From JBHEBG01 sp046557915 (GTDB lineage: Bacteria; Bacteroidota; Bacteroidia; Flavobacteriales; Flavobacteriaceae), in assembly GCF_046557915.1 (NCBI RefSeq), contig NZ_JBHEBG010000002.1, positions 667,881-731,880 on the forward strand: a stretch of 64,000 nt of DNA. The letters are read 5' to 3'. Below, in pieces: positions 58,306 to 64,000 of this stretch (position 1 is its first letter; each line of letters starts with the position of its first letter). The notes below the pieces were generated by a model. That model was not told where the DNA came from, ran no database searches, and saw nothing but the letters and a program-made list of their open reading frames with translations. The position numbers and the translations under genes were made by a program.

Positions 58306-58806
58306 ATGCGTAAAATAAGGGTACTATTTTTAATACTGTTGGCAATGTATTCTTTTGCGGCATGTGAAAAAGATGACATCTGTGTGGACGGCGATACTCC
58401 TCTATTGGTAATTCGGTTTTATGACGTAGCGGACACCACCCTGTTAAAGAGTGTATCTGGCCTGGTTGTGAGCGGTCTTGCTTCTGATGGATCCGTGGTG
58501 GGGGTTATTCCTAATGCGGGCACAGATTCTATAGCAATACCTCTTAGGATAGGCGAGGCAAGCACTTCCTTCATTTTATCAAGAAACCTTACTCCAGACG
58601 ATGAGACCACGGAGAACATGGATACCCTTGCTTTTGATTACGAAACTCAGGAGGTATTCATTTCTAGGGCTTGTGGATTTGTTGCCAATTACAATAATCT
58701 AACGAATACCTTGACCACGGATTCCGACAATTGGATCCAAGATATAACAATAGTAACCCCCTCAGTGGAAAATTCAACTACGGCCCATGTTAAAATATTT
58801 CATTAG
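58306..58806 (+). CDS. Lipoprotein of unknown function (DUF6452-type)
   Basis: A 166-residue lipoprotein; signal MRKIRVLFLILLAMYSFAAC with the cysteine near residue 20. The mature part begins EKDDICVDGDTPLLVIRFYD and has Ser/Thr-rich beta strands and two further cysteines, DICVDGD and SRACGFV, possibly a disulfide. From memory it matches DUF6452, found next to rlmD in Flavobacteriia. It starts 28 bp after rlmD and overlaps the next gene by 20 bp, a tight pairing. Confidence 0.75.
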   Translation: MRKIRVLFLILLAMYSFAACEKDDICVDGDTPLLVIRFYDVADTTLLKSVSGLVVSGLASDGSVVGVIPNAGTDSIAIPLRIGEASTSFILSRNLTPDDETTENMDTLAFDYETQEVFISRACGFVANYNNLTNTLTTDSDNWIQDITIVTPSVENSTTAHVKIFH

Positions 58807-59569
58807 TAGTTGCTTCGGTTTGGTTTTCTTCCTTGGGCAGGCTCAGAGCAAGCCCATTGACCTGCAACCAAAAGATACCGTGGTCTATAAACAACCTTAT
58901 GGCTTAAGAGCGGGAATTGATTTAAGCAGACCGGTACTTTCTTTTCTTAATGATGACTATACCGGACTGGAAATTGTTGGGGATTATAGAATTAGCCAAC
59001 GGTTGTACGTAGCTGCCGAGTTGGGAAATGAGAAAAAGACCCAGGAAGAAGAATTAACCAATGCTTCGAACGACCTCCAAGGTATATTGTACAACTACAC
59101 TACTTCTGGTAGTTATATAAAACTTGGTGTGGATTATAATACCTATGAAAATTGGTACGGCATGAACAATTCCATTCATATTGGGGGTCGTTATGCTTTC
59201 AGTAGTTTTAGTCAAACATTAAATAGTTTTAATTTTTTCGACAGCAACAGATTTTTTAGTCCAGATGATTTTGTCCCTGGGTCATCCGAAGCTCAAGAAT
59301 TTGATGGGTTAAATGCTTCTTGGCTCGAAATCGTTTTTGGTATGAAAGCAGAACTATTTGCCAACATCTATTTGGGTGCCAGTGTACGTTTAGGTTTTTT
59401 GATCACCAACACCGAAGATGAAAATTTTCCCAATCTATGGATTCCAGGATTTAATAAGGTAACGGATGACAGTAATTTTGGTGTAGGATATAACTATTCT
59501 ATCACCTATTTCCTTCCACTTTATAAAAAGGCCAAAAAACCGAAGAAAGAAGAAGAAAATCAGGAATAG
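58787..59569 (+). CDS. Outer-membrane beta-barrel-like protein (DUF6048-type)
   Basis: A 260-residue exported protein with signal MLKYFISSCFGLVFFLGQAQ. The mature chain alternates aromatic and polar residues in about eight strands (LRAGIDLSRPVLSF, YRISQRLYVAAELGN, SYIKLGVDYNTYENW, SIHIGGRYAFSSFSQTL, IVFGMKAELFANIYLGASVRLGFL). These patterns suit an outer-membrane barrel. From memory it is DUF6048. It overlaps the lipoprotein gene by 20 bp, suggesting the two proteins act together. Confidence 0.77.
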   Translation: MLKYFISSCFGLVFFLGQAQSKPIDLQPKDTVVYKQPYGLRAGIDLSRPVLSFLNDDYTGLEIVGDYRISQRLYVAAELGNEKKTQEEELTNASNDLQGILYNYTTSGSYIKLGVDYNTYENWYGMNNSIHIGGRYAFSSFSQTLNSFNFFDSNRFFSPDDFVPGSSEAQEFDGLNASWLEIVFGMKAELFANIYLGASVRLGFLITNTEDENFPNLWIPGFNKVTDDSNFGVGYNYSITYFLPLYKKAKKPKKEEENQE

Positions 59570-59570
59570 G

Positions 59571-59801
59571 TCATAGTTCTCGCATACCTTTCATAAAAGC
59601 CCATTTCATCATTATTTTTTCGCCATCATCCGTTTTAATTGCACCAAATTTGGGAGCTAAAATGTTCGCTGCAATGGCCGAGGTAACCGCCAAAAAAATA
59701 CGACTTATAGGAAAATAATGCCCTAAGGCCAACCGGATAACCACAAATAGTGCGGCAAACCCAATGAAATTAAAAAGTAATGCCTTGTATTTTGGTCTCA
59801 T
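59571..59801 (-). CDS. Small membrane protein next to a THUMP methyltransferase
   Basis: A 76-residue protein with two hydrophobic segments (KALLFNFIGFAALFVVIRLALG and ISRIFLAVTSAIAANILAPKFGA) and a short basic tail. I recognise no family. It overlaps the upstream THUMP methyltransferase gene by 4 bp (ATGA), so it is probably translated from the same message. The stop is 2 bp from the convergent DUF6048-type gene. Confidence 0.7.
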   Translation of the reverse strand: MRPKYKALLFNFIGFAALFVVIRLALGHYFPISRIFLAVTSAIAANILAPKFGAIKTDDGEKIMMKWAFMKGMREL

Positions 59802-60967
59802 TCTTTAATGGTCTTATTATATTTAGCTTTCTTGCTACCAGCATACATAACATATTTTACCAAGCGAGATTCTAAATGACTATTAAACACTTTGATCTTT
59901 CTAGATGGACGTAATCCTACAAATTTTAGAGCTTCCAAATTTGATGTAATAAGCCAGGCATCAGTTCCAGGGTATTTTTGCTTTAGGGTATCTCCTATAT
60001 TTGAGTAGAAAGTCTCCATTTCTATATTAAGGCGTTCCCCATAAGGTGGATTAAAAACCATATGTAGCTGGCCTTCCGTGTATTTTTCCGTTTCAAAAAA
60101 GTTTTCACGCTCAACGGTAATGTATTCAGATAAATTTGCATTGCTAATATTGTCCTGTGCTTTTCGTACAGCCGATGGCGCTTTATCATAACCCCCGATC
60201 TTATACCTAAATTCCCTCGTCTTATTAAGGCTGCTTTCCACAATTTTATCAAAAAGATCCTCGTCAAAATCATCCCATTTCTCAAAAGCAAATTCTTTTC
60301 TGTTGATATTGGCAGGAATTTTACAGGCTATCATAGCCGCTTCGGTCAAAAAAGTACCACTGCCGCACATAGGGTCCAAAAAATCGCATTGGCCATCCCA
60401 ACCGCTTAAGAGCAATAAGCCGGCAGCCAAAACTTCATTAATGGGTGCGATGTTGGTAGCGGTTCTATAACCTCTATGGTGTAGCGACCTACCCGAGGTA
60501 TCCAAAGCAACATTGCATTGATTCTTTTGAATATGGATATTTAATCGAACATCAGGGAACTTAATATCAACATCGGGCCTTCTACCTACCGTATCACGGA
60601 ACTTGTCAACAATGGCATCTTTGGACTTTTGGGACACATATAACGAATGGGTAAAATTTTCGGAATTTACCGTGGTATCTATGGCAAAGGTAGTATCTGC
60701 CGTTAAATAGGCAGACCAATCCATATCATATATTTTTCGATAAAGATCTTTTTCGTCCCTGACATAAAAGGAATGAATAGGCTTCAAAATTTTTATAGCG
60801 GTCCGTAAACAAAGGTTGGCTTTGTACATAAATCCGGTATCACCATCAAAAGATACGTTCCTAACACCTTCTACCACATTACTTGCCCCAAGATTGCGTA
60901 ATTCCTTAGCAAGAATTTCCTCAAAACCGAATAGGGTTTTGGCAATCATTTTAAAATTATTGTTCAT
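59798..60967 (-). CDS. THUMP-domain RNA methyltransferase (RlmL-like)
   Basis: A 389-residue class I methyltransferase. The THUMP domain spans about residues 50-160, followed by DTSGRSLHHRGYRTATNIAPINEVLAAGLL. The SAM motif DPMCGSGTFLTEAAMIA is near residue 198 and the catalytic NPPYGERL near 308. The known close relative is the N-terminal, N2-guanine half of RlmKL, which modifies 23S G2445. The K half is absent here. M1 at 60967 fits the -7 element 20 nt upstream; M7 is possible. Confidence 0.9.
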   Translation of the reverse strand: MNNNFKMIAKTLFGFEEILAKELRNLGASNVVEGVRNVSFDGDTGFMYKANLCLRTAIKILKPIHSFYVRDEKDLYRKIYDMDWSAYLTADTTFAIDTTVNSENFTHSLYVSQKSKDAIVDKFRDTVGRRPDVDIKFPDVRLNIHIQKNQCNVALDTSGRSLHHRGYRTATNIAPINEVLAAGLLLLSGWDGQCDFLDPMCGSGTFLTEAAMIACKIPANINRKEFAFEKWDDFDEDLFDKIVESSLNKTREFRYKIGGYDKAPSAVRKAQDNISNANLSEYITVERENFFETEKYTEGQLHMVFNPPYGERLNIEMETFYSNIGDTLKQKYPGTDAWLITSNLEALKFVGLRPSRKIKVFNSHLESRLVKYVMYAGSKKAKYNKTIKE

Positions 60968-60987
60968 ACGATTCCAAAAGAATACGG

Positions 60988-60995
60988 CAAAAATA
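60988..60995 (-). promoter_or_regulatory. -7 promoter element of the THUMP methyltransferase gene
   Basis: A perfect TATTTTTG on the minus strand ends 20 nt before the ATG at 60967, predicting a leader of about 14 nt. Confidence 0.55.
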
Positions 60996-61056
60996 CATTA
61001 ATTTTAAACCCTAGGGTGTACTTTCCAAAATTATACCAACAGCTAATCTATAGTCT

Positions 61057-61728
61057 ATGATTTATTTATTACCCGTTTTGGCGGTATTGCTAAGTTTTGC
61101 CTTTGTATTGGCCACAAAACCTAGAATTAAAGGTGCTTTTAAGTTGTTACTACCCTTTAGCGGAGCATTTCTATTGGCCCTTACTATTTTTGAACTTTTC
61201 CCTGAAGTATATCTTAATGGTGACCCAAAGACCATTGGACTATTTGTGATGGGTGGTATTTTGTTGCAAATATTTTTGGAGTTTTTCTCCAAGGGAGCAG
61301 AACATGGCCATGTTCATCTCAACAGCCAAAGCGTAAAATTTCCATGGTTACTTTTTATAAGTTTATCTATACACTCCTTATTGGAAGGACTCCCCATAGA
61401 GGCACATGGTACCATTCTATATGGTATTTTGGTACATAAAATTCCTATTGCGATTATTTTAAGTATCTTTTTACTGCACTCCAAAATTAGATTGTCCTAT
61501 GCAATTTTGTTTATAATCCTATTTTCTTTAATGACCCCACTAGGGACTTACCTCGCGGTAAATATGGATTTTGTATCTATCTATAGAACCCCAATAACGG
61601 CCCTGGTTGTTGGTGTGCTACTTCATATTTCCACTGTAATACTTTTTGAAAGTTCTGAAGGTCATTCCTTTAACCTAAGGAAACTTGTCGTCATTATACT
61701 GGGCATAGCTATTGCCTATCTATTGTAA
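61057..61728 (+). CDS. ZIP-family metal transporter
   Basis: A 223-residue integral membrane protein with about eight helices. The conserved ZIP pore motif HSLLEGLPIEAHG is near residue 108, with the second H in LVHKIPIAIIL near 128; these coordinate zinc or iron. A cytoplasmic loop with HGHVHLN near residue 90 lies before the pore helices. It imports divalent metal into the cytoplasm by family precedent. It is a single-gene unit, divergent from the THUMP gene and convergent with the hemolysin III gene. Confidence 0.9.
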   Translation: MIYLLPVLAVLLSFAFVLATKPRIKGAFKLLLPFSGAFLLALTIFELFPEVYLNGDPKTIGLFVMGGILLQIFLEFFSKGAEHGHVHLNSQSVKFPWLLFISLSIHSLLEGLPIEAHGTILYGILVHKIPIAIILSIFLLHSKIRLSYAILFIILFSLMTPLGTYLAVNMDFVSIYRTPITALVVGVLLHISTVILFESSEGHSFNLRKLVVIILGIAIAYLL

Positions 61729-61759
61729 CAAATACCTTGAATATTGGTGGATTTTATAC

Positions 61760-62389
61760 CTAAATAACTGTATAATAGATCATTAACCAATGACTAATAG
61801 CTCCACCCAAAACAAAAAAGTGCCATATGAGATGATTATAAGGGATTTTACGGATGGCATAAAAAACGATCCCCAAGGTATAAAAAAAACCACCTAAGAA
61901 AAGTAGTTGAATGCCTAAGGTTGATATTACTTCTCTTAGATTTTGGAAGTCGAATGCTATGAGCCAGCCCATAGCCAAATAAAGTAAAAGCGAAACATAT
62001 TCGAATCTGCCGGTAAAAAAAAGTTTCAGAACCGTTCCTACGGCTGCTATTCCCCAAACCAAATAAAAAATCAGCCAGCCATTACCTTCAACCAATGTTA
62101 TTAAGGCTACAGGCGTATAGGTCCCCGCAATAAGGAAGTAGATGCTTATATGATCTAAAATTCGCAATCTTTGCTTTAGGGAAACTTTCGATACCGAATG
62201 ATATAATGTAGATGCCGAGAAGAGCATAACAAGGGACAGACTATAAATTATGATGCTGGCCGTGGCAAAATCACTTTTGTTTGTATTGCGTTCCAAAAGA
62301 ATGAAAAAACCGATTATCCCCAACAAAGCCCCAAAACCATGGGACAAAGCATTTAGCCTTTCCTCTTCTTGATATGATAAAGCTTTCAT
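61760..62389 (-). CDS. Hemolysin III (PAQR/TrhA) family membrane protein
   Basis: A 209-residue seven-helix protein of the PAQR superfamily: ERLNALSHGFGALLGIIG, SASTLYHSVSK, LDHISIYFLIAGTYTPVALI, and HLIWHFFVLGGAISHWLMIYY. The conserved His, Ser and Asp of a metal-dependent ceramidase or hydrolase site are present. Despite the name, bacterial members are not established toxins; effects on membrane lipid homeostasis are more likely. It is followed at 26 bp by the next gene. Confidence 0.9.
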   Translation of the reverse strand: MKALSYQEEERLNALSHGFGALLGIIGFFILLERNTNKSDFATASIIIYSLSLVMLFSASTLYHSVSKVSLKQRLRILDHISIYFLIAGTYTPVALITLVEGNGWLIFYLVWGIAAVGTVLKLFFTGRFEYVSLLLYLAMGWLIAFDFQNLREVISTLGIQLLFLGGFFYTLGIVFYAIRKIPYNHLIWHFFVLGGAISHWLMIYYTVI

Positions 62390-62415
62390 TGAATTACTTA
62401 GTAAGAGCTATTCAT

Positions 62416-63753
62416 TTACTTATAACGTTTGCCGTGCTTAATTACCATATCCACATTTTGCAATAAACTTATATACCTTAATACATCGCCATCTACTGCA
62501 ATAATATCTGCATATTTCCCAGGGGTGATGGTCCCTACTTCATCAGCCACTCCCATCCAAAGGGCTGGCCAATAGGTGGCGGAACGTATGGCATACATGG
62601 GGTCTATTCCAAACTCGTTCACCCAGACATCCAACTCGTTCCATGTAGATTGACTATGAAATTTCATGGGTATACCGCTATCCGTTCCGATCATGAGAAC
62701 AACACCGGCATCCAACAATTGATTTATTTTCGTTTTTAATGTTGGCTTTCTAGAAGGAGTCAACTGAAAATAGGGAAGTCTATCCGGGTGCGCTATACTC
62801 TTTTTGATATCTACGATTACACTATCGGGTAAACCCAAATGCCAGGAATCATTATCCAACTTTTCATGGTTGTCCCTAACATATTCATAGTTGTACAAGC
62901 CTTCTACGGTTGGGCACCAAAATAAAGGTCCCTTGTTCATTTGCGCGGTACGCTCTTTTATCATTTCCATTACATCGTCGGGATATTTTGGAGCAGAGGA
63001 CAATCCGGTATGTTCAAAGCAATCGGCCCCTACTAGCAGTCCCCTCCGTATTTCTTCTGGTCTGTGGCCATGGGCTACCACTTTTAAGTTATTCTTATGT
63101 GCTTCATCTACTACCGCTTTTAGCTCTTCCATGGTCATTTGATCCTGATCTATCAACTTAATGACATCCACTCCGGCCTTTGCAAGTTTTTTTATTTTCT
63201 TTCTACCATCTTCAGGGCCATTTACGCCCCATCTAAAATCTTCTGTCCCGGGGTAGGGTTTGTGTTGAATAAAAGGTCCGGAAACATATAAGGTTGCTCC
63301 GGGTATTTCTCCCCTATTAATTGCATCTCGTACTGCGATGCTTGCCTCCAATGGGGCACCAAGATCCCTGGCGCTAGTAACACCGGCCATTAGAAGCTGA
63401 TGTGCGGATGAAGGCATTATAACATCCTTGAACAGGGGTGGATACGTTTTATCCCAGTAAGCATAGTCGGCATGTCCGTTGATCATGGTATGCACATGCA
63501 TATCCCATAGACCGGGAAGTACGGTCATCCCTTCTGTTGAAATTACTTCGGCATTAGGCGGTATGGGTGTGTTGTCTATGGTGCCAACGGTCTTTATTTT
63601 TTCGCCTTCAATGATTATTACACTGTTTTTTATGGGGTGGGAGCCAAAGCCATCCAATAATGTACCTCCTACCAAGGCCTTGATTTGATTTTCTTGGGAA
63701 AAGATGGTTAGAGCAAATAGACAAAATAGTAGTGTAATCGTAGTTTTATGCAT
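62416..63753 (-). CDS. Exported amidohydrolase-family protein
   Basis: A 445-residue metal-dependent hydrolase. A signal peptide (MHKTTITLLFCLFALTIFSQ) precedes the TIM barrel. Metal ligands are LWDMHVHTM near residue 75, a lysine segment AGVDVIKLIDQDQ near 190, VVAHGHRPEE near 225, DCFEHTGLSS near 240, and the catalytic aspartate in MIGTDSGIPMKF near 355. The C-terminal WMGVADEVGTITPGKYADIIAVDGD is the amidohydrolase composite domain. The layout fits prolidase/imidazolonepropionase-like enzymes. The upstream frame to 63813 runs toward the rRNA terminator and is not coding. A one-mismatch -7 element TATCTTTA lies at 63771-63778. Confidence 0.92.
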   Translation of the reverse strand: MHKTTITLLFCLFALTIFSQENQIKALVGGTLLDGFGSHPIKNSVIIIEGEKIKTVGTIDNTPIPPNAEVISTEGMTVLPGLWDMHVHTMINGHADYAYWDKTYPPLFKDVIMPSSAHQLLMAGVTSARDLGAPLEASIAVRDAINRGEIPGATLYVSGPFIQHKPYPGTEDFRWGVNGPEDGRKKIKKLAKAGVDVIKLIDQDQMTMEELKAVVDEAHKNNLKVVAHGHRPEEIRRGLLVGADCFEHTGLSSAPKYPDDVMEMIKERTAQMNKGPLFWCPTVEGLYNYEYVRDNHEKLDNDSWHLGLPDSVIVDIKKSIAHPDRLPYFQLTPSRKPTLKTKINQLLDAGVVLMIGTDSGIPMKFHSQSTWNELDVWVNEFGIDPMYAIRSATYWPALWMGVADEVGTITPGKYADIIAVDGDVLRYISLLQNVDMVIKHGKRYK

Positions 63754-63790
63754 GGTACTATCCTTTTTTATAAAGATAGCATAAAAACAA

Positions 63791-63820
63791 AAAAGGTCCC
63801 TTGCAAATTGCAAGGGACCT
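63791..63820 (-). terminator. Intrinsic terminator of the rRNA operon
   Basis: On the minus strand AGGTCCCTTGCAA and TTGCAAGGGACCT form a nearly loopless 13-bp inverted repeat followed by a T-run, 7 nt downstream of the 5S gene. Confidence 0.95.
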
Positions 63821-63827
63821 CGAAGAA

Positions 63828-63934
63828 AGGCGGCGGCCTACTCTCCCACCTGGTGTGGCAGTACCATCGGCGCAGACGGGCTTAACTTCCCTGTTCGGAA
63901 TGGTAAGGGGTGGGCCCCGTCGCCATGGCCACCT
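63828..63934 (-). rRNA. rrf: 5S ribosomal RNA
   Basis: The minus strand reads a complete 5S gene of about 107 nt. AGGTGGC at the 5' end pairs with GCCGCCT at the 3' end (one G-U), and the conserved loop sequences CCGAACAGGGAAGTTAAGCC, CGCCGATGGTACTGC and GGGAGAGTAGG are all present in order. Ends were set by helix I and are good to about 2 nt. It is the last gene of a minus-strand ribosomal RNA operon whose 23S and 16S genes lie beyond the right edge. Confidence 0.97.
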
Positions 63935-64000
63935 AGATTTTTAACGTGGCGCCCCAAGTTCCCGATGGTATCGGTTCTGGGATCGCGCCCGCGCAATATC
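63935..64000 (-). other. 23S-5S spacer of the rRNA operon
   Basis: These 66 bp precede the 5S on the minus strand and are richer in G and C than the surrounding chromosome. They contain a CCGAT/ATCGG hairpin flanked by CCCA and TGGG, possibly a processing stem. I do not recognise the 23S 3' end in them. Confidence 0.55.

Noticed and set aside
61760..62389. Toxin call from the name hemolysin III
   Set aside because: The PAQR/TrhA fold is a membrane hydrolase or receptor-like family; a pore-forming toxin is not supported.
1..64000. Mobile elements, CRISPR arrays, toxin-antitoxin or defence islands
   Set aside because: No transposase, integrase, repeat-spacer pattern, restriction or Cas-like protein is visible; gene order and content look like stable core chromosome.
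1..64000. tRNA, tmRNA or SRP RNA genes in intergenic gaps
   Set aside because: I scanned the gaps by eye and saw no T-loop GTTCRAnnC with matching acceptor stem; a tool-based scan would be needed to exclude them fully.

Overview
The window is core chromosome of a member of the Bacteroidota, almost certainly a marine-type Flavobacteriaceae. The evidence is the gene repertoire: PorP/SprF and PorD type IX secretion proteins, a SusC-like carboxypeptidase-domain outer-membrane barrel, the long GAPDH with an N-terminal extension, the short form of the RsmI-like methylase, YtxJ, DUF1015 and several Flavobacteriia-only lipoprotein families. In addition, many genes carry the Bacteroidota -7 promoter element TAnnTTTG just upstream of the start codon, and Shine-Dalgarno sequences are largely absent. 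I see no prophage, insertion sequence, integron, CRISPR array, toxin-antitoxin pair or recognisable defence island. No gene-free stretch exceeds about 210 bases.

Layout. 1-4.3 kb: a truncated hypothetical gene, ytxJ (bacilliredoxin-like) divergent from the disaggregase clpB, and a TetR regulator. 4.3-8.5 kb: an orphan PorP-SPOR fusion, a histidine-phosphatase lipoprotein, a DUF6503-type lipoprotein, smpB and pcm. 8.6-16 kb (+): an oxidoreductase, 3-hydroxyacyl-CoA dehydrogenase, DUF1015, PLP-homeostasis protein, exonuclease/GIY-YIG fusion, ion channel, miaA and gluconokinase. 16-28.6 kb (-): a response regulator and kinase, coaE, YbbR-like protein, glycosyltransferase, fabI, recN, porD, coaBC, rpoZ, bamD, dapA and a DUF6913-type gene. 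This block mixes coenzyme A synthesis, envelope assembly, lipid and lysine/peptidoglycan genes.

28.6-42.7 kb: a split 5'-nucleotidase pair, acetyltransferases, two unknown proteins, ligA, a LOG-like phosphoribohydrolase, prmC, ribD, a HAD phosphatase, an EamA transporter, a YigZ protein, a thioesterase, and dnaA followed by a low-molecular-weight phosphatase and a methylase. 42.7-49.7 kb: two peptidoglycan-lytic enzymes, dapF, a DegQ-type protease, GAPDH and a membrane coiled-coil protein. 49.9-63.8 kb: a TonB-type receptor, trmD, rplS with a structured leader, ornithine aminotransferase, an ECF sigma factor with a membrane partner, rlmD with two partner genes, a THUMP methyltransferase, a ZIP transporter, a hemolysin III protein and an amidohydrolase. 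The right edge is the 3' end of a ribosomal RNA operon on the minus strand (5S gene and its terminator).

Most genes are housekeeping. The more interesting material is regulatory: a long dyad upstream of clpB, a possible TetR operator, helically phased TTAAC repeats upstream of an OmpR-type two-component operon, a probable ECF autoregulatory promoter, an L19 leader hairpin, and a set of promoters predicting extremely short or absent 5' leaders. All calls are from reading the sequence without database searches; family names for uncharacterised proteins are from memory.
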